Assembly: GCF_001723175.1 (NCBI RefSeq)
Contig: NC_064651.1
Coordinates: 4,464,001 to 4,528,000, forward strand
Length of the DNA stretch: 64,000 nt
Direction of reading: 5' to 3'
Source: Penicillium oxalicum
Lineage: Eukaryota > Ascomycota > Eurotiomycetes > Eurotiales > Aspergillaceae
Below the pieces are notes generated by a model. It saw nothing but the letters and a program-made list of their open reading frames with translations, ran no database searches and had not been told where the DNA came from. This document shows positions 1 to 11,734 of this stretch, in pieces (position 1 is the stretch's first letter; the number at the start of each line of letters is the position of its first letter). The position numbers and the translations under genes were made by a program.

Positions 1-2
1 GA

Positions 3-308
3 GTTGGCGCGGGCGCAAAGGCCGAGTCAGGAGAATCTCAGGAGGAGCAGGATGTTGGGATGTTTGGGGAATCGACGATCTCTCCAACTGCACAACGCCT
101 GGAAGCTCTGAATCAGTATGAAGCAAATTCGAAGGATGGCCCCGCCGGTCGCAACCCGCTGGTGGTGCGAGCCATGATCAGTTGGCAGGATGCGGGAGAT
201 GGGCTGGATATCCACGGGTCACTGGCCCAGAGATTATGGTCCGACACTAGTCGTTTGGGGAGGGGAAGAGAGCTGGACGACTTACTCGACTGCTCTGGAA
301 CGACCTGA
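3..308 (+). CDS. 3' end of an unidentified protein gene (partial)
   Basis: An open frame enters from the left edge and runs about 101 residues in frame 3 before a TGA that ends at 308. Its composition looks coding: an acidic stretch rich in Glu/Gln is followed by a mixed hydrophilic tail ending in Leu-Asp-Asp-Leu-Leu and Gly-Thr-Thr. I do not recognise the family and no catalytic motif is visible. The sequence after the stop is purine-rich and looks like 3' untranslated DNA. It could be a chance frame, but an open stretch of this length starting at the edge with ordinary amino-acid use favours a true C-terminal exon. Confidence 0.45.
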   Translation, partial: VGAGAKAESGESQEEQDVGMFGESTISPTAQRLEALNQYEANSKDGPAGRNPLVVRAMISWQDAGDGLDIHGSLAQRLWSDTSRLGRGRELDDLLDCSGTT

Positions 309-3300
309 ATGTGAATAACGGATTGAACAGGAAGAATAGTGCTGATGATAAGAAAAAAAAAGCCCAAGTAGTTTCCACGACTGCCCAACAAGACGGTCGA
401 ACAGCGAGTCGGGAGGAAAGTACGAAAGGTAAGAGAGCGGAGTGGGGGAAAGAAGTGGGAGTAGAAGGTGACGTTCTCGAGGACCGAAAAGGAACGACCG
501 AAAGGGAAAGCTCATCAAAAATGACGAAAAAGAAAGCCTACCCCCAGAAAAAGGGAAAAAAGAAAAGAAAAAGATCAAAAAAAAAAAAGAGATTCAGGAC
601 AGGAGATGTCGGCGCGTCCTTCTTCTTGCTCTGTTTCGGGATTCCTTTCTCATCTCCTATCCGATCGGATTGCATACATTTGAAGCAGACCCCGTCGGGG
701 CGACAGGTCTGGTCCGATGACTCTGAACCGGCTGTGTTTTTTCCCTCTGTGCACTGTTGTCCATCTCCTGCATCTTTGCCTTTCTGCAAGTGTCCCATCA
801 ACCCCATCGACCAAGGTGGCCTACCAGAATCCTCCTTCCCCCCCCCCTCTTTCTGCTCGTCTCGCAGAAGCTGTCAGAGGTTCCCAACTCCTCTCCTCGA
901 CAAATCAGAGAATCGCCCCGGACGACGAAGAGAAGAAAGATCCGCGCTGCCGGCGCAGGAACCTCGATCCGGTCTGTCGGGTTCTCGCTTGGACGAATGA
1001 GGATCGTCTCATGTCCTCCAAGGAGGCTCCGCCTTCATGCATTCGGATGGCTCCAGGCGTCGCTTGATGAGAGGCAGAGTCACGGTGGTCGTGCTGAAAT
1101 CTGGCGAGAGAACACAGTCACATAGAGTCACATGGTGTTTCCTCGCAGACAACAAGTTCCGGTTCGGAGGGTGGTGATGTGGTATTCTGGTGCGTAGTCG
1201 GGATGGACGCTTTAGGGGGTGAGATGATGGACGAGGAGACCGTTTGCGGAAGTTCGTCTCCCGTCGAGTCGGGTCTTCTGTCTGCGGCGGAGGCAGAGGT
1301 CCTTGCACCGACGATCTACAAATGCTCATTGGAGAACAGCCGGATTCGCGGCTGAGCACATAAGATTCGGTGGTGTCTGGGCGCTTCTCTCCAATATCTG
1401 GGGGTTGGTACCACAGTAGGTCTGGAGTCTGTCCTTGTCCTGGTTACGGTCGGTCGTTAGGGTTGACAAGCCGAATCCGGCCGCTGTGTGCCTTCGAGGG
1501 TGTCTCGATGCGACCAGCGATCTCAACAACTTGTTTTGGGCATGGAAGGGCTATCCGAGGCCGGTCGGCGTTCTTACAATCTGTGGCAACCGAAAAATGA
1601 ACAAGGGCGATGGGATAAACTTGGACGTGGACGTTTTGTAGCAAAATTTTGGGTCAGCGGTGAACAAGGAGTCTGATGGGATCTATTGCTTGACCCTGAG
1701 CCGTTAATGCCAATGGCTGGCATTCAATTCGAGCCTCGGCGCGTGTTCCTCGCACCGTGGTTCTGATCTATGCGTCGTCCAGGTTCTTCGGTTTTTTTTT
1801 CTTAACACTTTAACCTTCAACCTCCACAGACTCTCTCGTGCTGGAATCTCTCATCCTCACCGCGTCAACTTCCATATTCATGGTGTACGTACTACGTACT
1901 ACGTATTACATGGCTGCAGGCGAAGCATGTGAGGCGAACCTGTCAGTCGCACAAATGGTGCGGGCTTCCCTGCAGGTTGGCTGTTGGGACGTGGGCAAGG
2001 ATCCTACCGGGCGCGGTAGATAAGTTGGAGTGTTTCGACCGGAGAGACCAGGTGAATCCATAGAAAATAAAAAGACATCGACTGCCACATCCTTTTAGTA
2101 CCGCCATCCGTCTGTATGCTACGATCATCAATGCCTAGGACTCGAGTCTGAACGATTTGGAGCATAGGTTTGGACGTGACTCGGGGATTTTCCGCCTGTT
2201 GAAACGAAGACCCTGCAGTACCGGGGAATCCTTCCGGCGCACACTGTGTCTTGTCAGGAACCAGTCCCCTGGGAAAGCTCCGACGTCGCGGTCAGCCTCG
2301 ACTGTGCCAGGGAACGAGTCATTCAGGAAATCCGTGTGAAGATCGGCGGCCTGGAACGCTGCCATGATCTTTGACAATTTGAGATGGGATTCTCAAGTAA
2401 TGCTCAACAAGGTGATACAGTACATCACTGCTCTCGACGGTCCACACCTCCCAAACACTGCCTAGTAAAGCAGCGACTCCTGCTATGTACGTCTATATGG
2501 GTTCGGTACCAACAAGTGTTTCACCAGCGACTCTCATCGCCAATGGGCTTGTTGCGGGCCTTCACCGCATCGGCATATCGCAAATAACCACATCCCGGCC
2601 GGACGAACTGACCGGAGACTATTGCTTTTGGCTTTTACGCTTGCATAACCGTGAGCTGTCAACCCGTGCCTCCTAAATTTGAATACCCGCCCGTCGTTCA
2701 TCCGGTCGGTCTCGCATGATTGGACGTGTCGAGCCTCGCCCAGTCGGCGAGTGGAAACGCATATGGCGAAGAATATCAGATTTGGCGGGCTCGTACCAGC
2801 GGTAGAAATGGGCGAGAAAGTGCATTCGTGTAAGTGGTCCACTACCGACTGGCCAAACTATCGAGCTTCAAGAGGCAGCTTCGGGGTGAGCAATCTAGAG
2901 CAGGGGCTTATGCCGCCTGAAGCATCTTTGACTTTAACATGTGACGGATCAGGCCCGAGTTGAGGTGCTTGCTCCTCGTACTGCATTGCTCACTCGATTG
3001 TTCATTGAAAGTAAGCCGGACAGTGCAACCGAAAGTGTTGCTCGAGCACGCTACATCTCTCCTTCACAGGCGAAGTCTGTCCCGCTTGCTGAAAGCAGGA
3101 TCGAAGGGTCCTCACGGGGCCATGTATATTACTTCTACAAGACCTGCGCTAACACGTGCATGGAGCCCGTGGTGCAGTGGCGTGATACGTCCACGAGACC
3201 ATGGACGAGAGGATCACCACTGCTTCCAAGAACAAGTTGTCTTGCTCAGATATTGAACAGAATTGCTCACGAGACGCCATCTCTTATAATACGTATTTGA

Positions 3301-4017
3301 CAGCTTTGGGAACAATTACCAGATGGGGTCAGACGAAATGTCTTCATGTTTGTGGGGTATTTTGACTACCACTCACCAGCAATATCTTCTGCCTGTGTGA
3401 GAGCCACGTGTGCAGCACGAGGTGGAAATGATCTCCAAAACAATTGCAGCCCTCCCACTGATGATTTCAGGCAAGGCCATGTCGGAACTGATCCGCCACG
3501 GGAGCTTCGAAGAACGATCTGCAGGCCGTGCCCCGTCGATCATCAAAGTGTCACTGGTTCCTCGTCTGCATCCAGTGCATCTCCAACATGAATCAAACAG
3601 GGCTCGGTCCTTCAGCTATGCCATATTCGCCAAGTATCACCCGATGACCACCGAAAAGGGCTGCACTCCTCTCACACGTTGCTGTCTTGCTAGGACCCGC
3701 AACAACGCAGCACACATTTGCTCTTCACCTCCAAGGGCTCGATCGCGTATTCAGACAGAGGGGGTTTGGGTGAACTGCATCCAGACAGTGTCGATCGCTG
3801 GCTTGTCTGCGTCCAGATACTGCATTTTCCAGTGCTGCACTATAGACGGGCCGGTACGCCAGCATGCCAGGGATTTTAGAAAAAACCCCGGCTATCCCTT
3901 GATTTAAAACAAAGAATGGCGCCCTCCCCCCCGGCTGTTGCTCCCTTGGATCTGCAATAAAATCGCCGCCATTGATTCTCCTCATTGAGGTGTCTCGCTG
4001 TCGTGCCATCTTTCAGC
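309..4017. other. Gene-poor intergenic region (3.7 kb)
   Basis: No open frame here shows a recognisable domain or a fungal exon-intron pattern. It holds purine-rich low complexity near 500-600 (A runs), short C and T runs, and a small TACTACG-type tandem near 1884-1910. The last few hundred bases are the upstream region of the glutaminase gene. Confidence 0.5.
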
Positions 4018-6177
4018 ATGATGTGGCACCGCGCTATCAGAGCCTGTGTTGTGGCGGTCGCCTATTTTGCGTCGGGGGCAGATGCAATCACATACACTCC
4101 TTTGAAACCTCCGTCGTATCCGTTGGCTGTGAGAAGCCCATATCTATCCGGTATGAGATTGATGTCATTATCTTCTTGCTCTTCGTCCCCCTGAGGAAAT
4201 AGGACCAAGCCCATAAGAAAGCTAAGCTGACGTGAGGCTACCAACAGCATGGATTCCCGGCAATGATGTCGCATCGCTTTCCTCGCACAATGCGCAATTC
4301 TGGGACGGCAATAAATTGATATGGTCGGTCATTGCCCGCGTCGACGATGTCGCGTACAACTTGTTCGGCGTGGCATTCCCGCCCAACGGAACGCAATCCG
4401 CCATTGTCACGCAGGCGACCTATACGTCTTCACACACGACCTTCACCGTGACGGCAGGCTCGCGCGACTTCACTCTTGACTTCTTTTCCCCTGTATCACC
4501 CAAGAACCATCTGCGACAGTCACTGCCTTTTTCCTACCTGACAGTGACCCTCGCGGCTGGGGACCCGCGCTCTGTGCAGATCTACTCCGATATCGATGCC
4601 AGCTGGACGGGACAACCCGGTCACGCCAGCTGGAACTTTTCAACCAGCGGATCTACGAGTGTCTTTGAGATTGAGGCAGTTGACACGGCCACGTTCTCTG
4701 AGAATGACCATGGACAGGCCCTGTGGGGCAGTGCTGTATATGCCTCTCGTCCATCTAACTCCTCGTTGCTTTCCACCGCATCCGGTCCGTCTCTCAGCAC
4801 TCGCGAGTCATTCATCCATGGAGGAAACTTGAACAACCAGCATGCCGAGTGGAGCTCAACGGGTGTGGTGGCCTTCGCGCATGACTTGGGGACCACCGCC
4901 GACGTATCGGCGGTGACCTTTGCCATTGGCCATGTACGGAAAGAGTCGATTGATTTTCTTGGACAAACGCAGACGGGCTATTATCGTGCGATGTATCCTG
5001 AAACAGTGGATGCTGTCTCCTACTTCTTGGATGATTACGAGGGGGCCAATGCTGAGTCTGTGCAGTTTGACCAACTGATTCAAGATACGGGTGCTTACAG
5101 TTATGGGAGCAACGATTACTCGGATATCCTGGCTTTGTCAGTGCGACAGGTCTATGGTGGTATCGAGATGACGATTCCCAATGACTCTTTGGACACCGGC
5201 AAGGCCCGTGCCTTCATCAAGGAAATATCGAGCGACGGAAACATCAACACGGTTGACGTTATTTACGCGACGTTCCCCATCTTTTACGTACTGAGCCCCG
5301 AGTTCATCAAGCTTCTCCTCACGCCCGTATTTGACTACATGGGTTCCAGCGCATATACCAAGTCTTATGCGGTGCATGAACTTGGTGCCAATTACCCCAA
5401 CGCGACGGGCCATCCGTCTGATGGAGAAGAGATGCCTATTGAAGAGAGCGGCAACATGGTTCTTCTGACCTATGCCTATCAAATTGCCACGGGGAATACC
5501 GATCTGGCTGACACTTATTCCGCTCAACTCAAACAGTACGCTGACTATCTGTTTGAAAATGGACTCTACCCGTCCTCCCAGCTGTCCTTGAATGACGCAC
5601 TCGGCGAGCTGGCCAACCAGACGAATCTGGCCGTCAAGGCCGCCGTGGGTCTGGCAACATACGGCGCTCTATCGGGGCAGAGCAACTACACCACTGCAGG
5701 CAAAGACTTTGCAAAACAGATTTGGACTGATCGTCTGGGAACCGATGCAAACGGCACTCACTTTCTGATTCAGTACGGGACAGATCCGTGGTTTCTCATG
5801 TATAATCACTACGCGGATCTTCTCTTCAATCTCGACCTATTCCCCCAGGACGTCTACGATGCCACTGCTCAATTCTATCCGACCGTCCGCCAGCAAGCCG
5901 GCGTGCCTCTCGACGGCGCCATTGGCTGGGGTCAGACGAATTGGCAGTCGTTTGTAGCTGCCACCGTCGGCGGGCCGACTCGCAAGATGCTCATCGGCGA
6001 CCTGCGAGACTACATGGCCAACGGGCTTAACTCGGCCCCTTCTCAGATCGATATTGGGTTCAGGACGGTGATGGTTTTGTGGCGGGACAGGAATTTGTCT
6101 TTCGCGCACGACCGACGCTGGGTAGTCATTTTGCGTTGGCGGCTTTGGCGGGTGCGGATATTCTTTTTCAAGAGTGA
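4018..6177 (+). pseudogene. Secreted GtaA-type glutaminase, C-terminal frame disrupted by one base
   Basis: Two exons: 4018-4150 and 4248-6177, with a 97-bp intron (GTATGA donor, CAG acceptor). The N-terminus is a signal peptide followed by the family start PPSYPLAVRSPYL; the next exon begins WIPGNDVASL. Together these match fungal extracellular glutaminases of the GtaA family (DUF4965/DUF5127/DUF1793 architecture, about 690 aa), which hydrolyse L-glutamine to glutamate and ammonia. The frame opened by the start reads on to a stop at 6212-6214, but its last about 60 residues are not family-like. The family C-terminus (FRARPTLGSHFALAAL, stop TGA 6175-6177) lies in another frame. The switch is explained by one missing base in the four-C run 6036-6039. 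With that base the protein would be 687 aa. It may be a sequencing or assembly error in a homopolymer rather than a true lesion. Two start codons lie in tandem at 4018 and 4021. Confidence 0.88.
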
Positions 6178-9100
6178 GAATCTGCTCGGAGTGTTGACCA
6201 GGGCTGTTTTATGATTCCACCGTTTTTCTTTTTGACTTTGAGATATTTGGGGGGCGAGAGAGAGGGAGAGGGGGGACTTGTCCTGAACGGGCGAATGCAT
6301 TCCATTCTACTTAGCCTGACGAGGCTCCAGTAGAATTACGCCCGGGGTATCCATTTGCATCCTAAGTATTCATCTCCACCTAGTCTTGTTCACCGGTATA
6401 TCTCCGTAGAGAGGTCATCCAGAATCCCAATTGATGATCATAATCCAGGCTCTGCTTGAACAATCCTACCGAATCATACGAACCAATAAATGTGTATCAT
6501 CAGACACGGTACTTTTATTTCATGTCCTGGCAAATAGTTGACTGAGTCCAAGGCGAGACAGCCCGTAACCCAGTCACCGCACCTACTTTCACCACTCACT
6601 GCAGATGGGCTGCCGTCGGTCATTCAGAGGCTTGGAAATGTTTGTTTTTTGTTTGGTAAGTCTATATTTATTTCATTATTGGTGAAACTAGAAGCAAAGG
6701 CACTTTTACGAATCAAGCTAATCGAGGCTTCAACATAGTATTGACCTCTCATCCGAGTTAATATAATGGAAGAGATTCGTTTTTTTTTTCACATGCTACC
6801 CGAAAGATCTCGCGTACGTAGTGCTGCGTGTTGCACCGACCTATCGTCCACTTGTATTCAGACAAAGCCGGGCCCCCGATACATGTCGAGTATGTGGTTC
6901 AGTACTGATGTATGCTACTGTTTTATCCCAGTATATACTATCTACTAGATACTACTGGAGTATATCCTGGAAAGCACCACTGTATTACCAGTGAATTGTG
7001 GATTCCCTTGTGCATGACTGGAGTATGCCACTCCCACCAGTCCCACATGAATGGAAAACAACACAGCCCACGTCTATCCACAATAGGAAAACGCATCGCC
7101 TGCGAGTGCCGCCCGCCGAGTCTTTCGAGTCTTGGGCTGGGTAATCCGCACCGCTGCTGGCTGCCGCGTGGGATTGAGGTCACCGTTCAACCTGCGGTAT
7201 GGAACTTCAGGTTCCGATGAGAATCCATGTCGTTCTCCAAAGTCGACTGTCTTTGAGATACACTACAGTATGCCGGGTGTGTATAGCCGTGTACCTAGAG
7301 AGTTCATCAATATAGAGAAGTATACCACATGTATCCTCAGGCTGAGTCAGCCAGCTATAGTACCGGAGACCCCGTTAAGACGACAGGGCTGTCCACATAG
7401 GGGTAGACTACAGTAGGCGGAACGGGGGACCCTATGCTCCTTAAATCTCGATCTCGTCCATACCTATCTAGGCGGAGGCAAACTCCTGTTGATTTTTGTT
7501 GGTTGCCATGAAATAGTATGATACGATCAAGGGCTACGACCTAACCCATGCTAGTCCGAGTGGATGATGTCTGCCTACCCAGGTACCAGAGTGTCAAATA
7601 TACACATGACACTCGGATACTGCGAGTCCTGCATATCTCTCTCATCCCGCTCCACTATTCGCCGGGGGAAATCAACGCGCCAAGCCCATGCTGTTCCTTT
7701 GGAAGAGCCCTGCTCGCGCGAGCATGCAGACAACTGTACACCTGGTACAGTGTACAGTTGTATACACGTTGTCTAGATGAATTTACAACAACATTGAGGA
7801 GCACAGGTGATGTGCTTTCAATGGCAGGGACATCCATTGTATACCTTGTGGATATATCGTCGGGTGGCTTGCGAGATTAGTGATCAGGGACGTGTCGGAT
7901 AGAGAGACCCGTCTTGGTAAACCACAGAGACTCGAGTGGATCAGATCCGTGAAGATTCGCCATGAAACGTATCAAGCTGATCACGCTAAATTCGCAAGCG
8001 CGATCGTAAACCCGTCCATAAAGAGTATGTACCGAGCACGTAAGAAAGAATGACAGACGGAATCACGACGGGGGGAGAGAGTCGGGGGGATGGGTCTCTC
8101 GGAGCTGATCGGGTTCATGTACCTCGGCGCGACAGTGCAGCAGAGGGATCTATAGTTCTGCTGAGCAGAAGATTCCAAGAGTGATTCTACTGGAGTACTA
8201 TAGCAAATGCATGTTCTTCATTGAGATATGGCATCACCGCGGACAGTATTGATTACTCCGAGGGCCTCAGGATCAAGTAGCAGGTCCCTCAACGGCTCCG
8301 CAGGATTCGAACCGCCCAGGCCGGGTGAAATTCCAGGTCGACTGTTCTTGATCTGGAAAGATCCCTAATCGGGATAAGCGCTGTCCCGTCTCTGAGTGGA
8401 TCCATCCTGACGGGGCCCGAACGGGTCGACCTTGCTGCAATGCAAGCTGATTGGCTCATCTGGACGGGTTGATCATTATGTCATTTGGGGTCCTCTCTCC
8501 GTCTGCGGATGGTTGCATTTACCCAAAGAGGAGATCGGAGGGGTCACCTTTTGAGTCTTAGTGCTTCGGCTTTGACTCGGCTTGGGAGGGCTCCCCCTCC
8601 CCTCCCCCAAAGTAGAGGTGAAGCTCACAGGAGACGCATAAACAAGAGAGTCTTTATTCCCTTGAGATCTTTTGTTTGGTCAGAGGTTCGGTCCCTAGTC
8701 CCTCGAGATGGAATGAGGGCCAACACGATTGTCATTTGGCGATGGAAAAGCTCGACAGGAGTCGCCAGGAACCCCTTGTGTGGGGGTGGGGAAAGCGTCA
8801 CGACCGTAGGTATGGAAACTTGGACAAATGACTGTATCACTGGATGATGATCGAGATGAATCTCGCACCTCTAACTGCATTCATACATGCATGCACCTGC
8901 GGCACACCTGACCAAAGCGGTCGAGCCGTGAGTCTAGTGACTCTGCAGTACAGAGTCTGTAGTCGTACCAAGTGAGTACCACTCAGGAGCAGGAGTACAG
9001 TGCCGAGTTAGTAGCTCGTACCTAGTGGACTCTAGGGCCGAGTCCAGTTGATGCATTGCGTTGCATTAGATTGTTCAGCCTTGGCGTCAAATTATGTATG

Positions 9101-10567
9101 GGACCTTCTCCACTTTTTCATCCACTGGAGATCGGCCTTGCTCTTGGAGAAATAGGAAATCGAACATCATCGCACCGTGACAGGGGGACAGATTCCAGAC
9201 TCGGTGTCTCCATGTTCAATTGCTCCTCGTTCACCTTCACTTTGCTTTCATGCCGATCACCTCCTATCGCCGTCACCGATCGCAGGACGTCGGGGATGGA
9301 CCTGCCCACCTCTCACGGTGGTGAGGCGTCAACCTGCATCCCGCAGACGCAAGAAGGGAACGCAAACTGGGAGTCTGTGGACAAGTCCACACGTGAACAG
9401 AGGACCAATTCTCTATCCTATCGGGCTCTCTCCATCCGTACATCCTCCTGTCGTACATATTATGTACAAAGTCATCCATCCCTTCTTCTTCTCCTCCTCC
9501 TGCTTGAATGAGTAATTCCTTCTTTTTCCCTTCGTGGTCAATCGACAGAGTCCCCGAGCGAGTCTACCCCGATGGAACCCTCGATTCAAAAATGGTGAAG
9601 AAGAGCGAGACCTCCACACCACTTGGGCACCTTCTCGTCGTATGATCATCCTCGATATTCTCTTTTCTATATTTTTTCTGGTGGTTTTTCCCGTCTTACT
9701 TTATTCGTCCCAATTTCATGCAGGACGGGATACCTTTTCTTTTTGATTCAAATCCCGCCAAATTCCTCTTTCCTCGAGAGTCGGGAAAACCTCCTCCCTC
9801 CCCGTCCCCGCGCATCCAGTGCGATCCATTCGATTCCAATCTTAACGACTTTCATGGTCGAGACGTCGACGCTGCCTTGAACTGCAGACTTTATTCCTCC
9901 ATGCGGCCCGTATCGACTGTCGGGTTGGTCTCGTTGACGGGTTGACGGGTTCCACGATCTACTCACCTCGTCTCCCTTCCCCCCCAAGGACGAATCAGCG
10001 CCCAACGTGATCTACCTCCAAGCTCATCAACCATCGACAATCCCATTCCTTGAACGGTGATCATCTGGAGTCGGTTCTCATCGCCAACGATCTGCAGCTG
10101 CACCTCCTTTTCCTGCTCTCGGCTGTCGATCTGGAATCATCGGCACTGAGCCAACCCACCTAGCTCCCTTCTGCTTTCATGTTCTCCTAAACCCGTGTTC
10201 TCTTTCTCTCTGCCTCTTTCATTCGTCCCTCTCTGGTCTTCATTTGAAAGATCTCTCCATCGACGCTGCTGGCTCTCACCACCCCCTCTCTGTCCAGCGT
10301 CCCTCATCTGTGCTCCCCCGACGTCGTGGACAGGTGCAATCCTTGACTTGGGGAAGGAGTAGCAAGGGTAGTCCTACCGAGACAGATCTCCCGGGCAGGT
10401 CGAGGGTCGGATTTTGGTTTTGATCTTGTTTGATCCCTTCCGTTCTTCGATTTGCCGGCTGTGGTGAAGGATCAAAGAGCTCCACCCACATCGCTGCGAG
10501 TCAAGATCGGCCAAAGACAAGGCAAAAAGCGCCCAACCGTGGAGCCCAATTCTTCCAGCCGTGCAAG
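6178..10567. other. Long gene-poor region and CT-rich leader (4.4 kb)
   Basis: No supportable gene. Open frames are short, overlapping and without domains. Around 7736-7766 lies a partly palindromic stretch rich in GTACA/TGTAC words. From about 9470 to 10430 the plus strand becomes pyrimidine-rich (TCTTC, CTCC, TTTCTCTC), typical of fungal promoters and long 5' leaders, and probably serves the transcription factor at 10568. Confidence 0.5.
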
Positions 10568-11734
10568 ATGCTCAGTCAATACTTTGCACACGCTCATCTC
10601 GGACCGATGGACTCCAAGCCGCCTCTGGCGGTGTCGGCAGTCTCCAGCGGGCACTCGGTCACAGTCCGGTCCGACATGTCAGTGTCCGCTTCCAAACCGT
10701 CCCCAACCCTGACCGAGCTTCTGCCTCCCTCATATCAGCCAGCGGCGGTTTCCTCGGCGGAGAAGACCTCGATCCCTCGAACGTTGCAGGAATCCTTAGA
10801 TTTCCAGGATCTGGAGTTGATGATGTACTGGTCCACCACCACCTATCGCTCTCTGACCCGGGATCAGGCTGCCGAAGCCCTATGGCAAATCACCATCCCT
10901 CAACTGTCATTACAGTTTCCCAGCCTGCGACATGGATTATTGGCCCTGTCCGCCCTGCAACTAGCCAGAGATCGACCCGCGTGCGCCCAAAATGGAAGGA
11001 CTTACCTGGTCAGAGCGCGCGAGCATTATCGCCTCGCTCTCGCCGGCATCCAGCTCGACTCCACGGAGAACCTGACCGTGGTGCAGTGCAATGCCGTATT
11101 TGCCCTATGCGCCGTGCTCCTGGCCTACATCTTTGCCCACGGGCTCATCCTCATCGATCCGATCCCGGGTCCTACGGCCACCGAAGAATCCCAACCTCGG
11201 ACCCTGGATGAATTTCTCCAAGTCTCCAATCTCACCCGCCAGGTCATGGACACCATGATGGAGGTCGTCGATCGCGTGGCCGAGGGAGACCTGCACTCAC
11301 TCGTCGCGCTCGATCACTCCCGCCCCCGAATGCCGGATATATCACAATTGCTCATTTTGGGGCTGCGACACCGCAATGCGCTGGAAGCGGAGCGGAATCC
11401 AGCCCACGAAAAGGACATCTACGATCAGACTCTTCGCCAATTACATCTATCCCTGGAACGGCTCATGAGCGGCAGTGAGCCGAGAGATTTTGCCTTTTGC
11501 TGGCCATGCCAGACGCCGCTGCGATTCGACGATCTGGTCCAGCAGCGGGAACCGTTTGCGTTGATCGTGTTGGCCCATTACGCCGTGATTCTGCATCATC
11601 TGCATAATCTGTGGTGGATCAGAGACTGGGGCACGCGCATTCTCCATGAGATTCTCGACTCGGTTGATGCAGAGTGGCATGAACTGATGCGCTGGCCGAT
11701 CGATGCGACGGGGTGTGTGTGGCCCGAGAGATGA
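10568..11734 (+). CDS. Fungal-specific transcription factor, Upc2-like, no visible zinc cluster
   Basis: Single-exon frame. From the ATG at 10568 it gives 388 aa (MLSQYFAHAHLGPMDSKPPL); an in-frame ATG at 10430 would add 46 residues that do not look conserved. The middle carries the pattern of C6 regulators of the sterol-uptake-control (Upc2/DUF3468-like) group: DLELMMYWSTTTYRSL, then WQITIPQLSLQFPSLRHGLL, ALSALQLARDRP, and a repeated Ala/Tyr helix region leading to AVFALCAVLLAYIFA. The expected N-terminal Zn2Cys6 motif (CxxC, basic, CxxC) is not in this frame, and I could not find it in an upstream exon. It therefore appears to be a zinc-cluster-less regulator, either naturally short or with an N-terminal exon I missed. 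The regulated genes are unknown. A long CT-rich leader precedes it. Confidence 0.75.
   Translation: MLSQYFAHAHLGPMDSKPPLAVSAVSSGHSVTVRSDMSVSASKPSPTLTELLPPSYQPAAVSSAEKTSIPRTLQESLDFQDLELMMYWSTTTYRSLTRDQAAEALWQITIPQLSLQFPSLRHGLLALSALQLARDRPACAQNGRTYLVRAREHYRLALAGIQLDSTENLTVVQCNAVFALCAVLLAYIFAHGLILIDPIPGPTATEESQPRTLDEFLQVSNLTRQVMDTMMEVVDRVAEGDLHSLVALDHSRPRMPDISQLLILGLRHRNALEAERNPAHEKDIYDQTLRQLHLSLERLMSGSEPRDFAFCWPCQTPLRFDDLVQQREPFALIVLAHYAVILHHLHNLWWIRDWGTRILHEILDSVDAEWHELMRWPIDATGCVWPER

Noticed and set aside
311..1000. 229-codon plus-strand frame after the left partial gene
   Set aside because: Its start lies in A- and G-rich low complexity (Lys/Glu runs) and the rest has Ser/Pro-rich random composition with no domain.
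3410..3907. 165-codon plus-strand frame upstream of the glutaminase
   Set aside because: No domain, irregular composition, not compatible with a spliced N-terminus of the glutaminase, which has its own signal peptide.
8290..8315. tRNA-like T-loop word (reverse complement reads GGTTCGAATCC)
   Set aside because: The flanking 5-bp arms do not pair and no D-arm or anticodon arm can be placed upstream.
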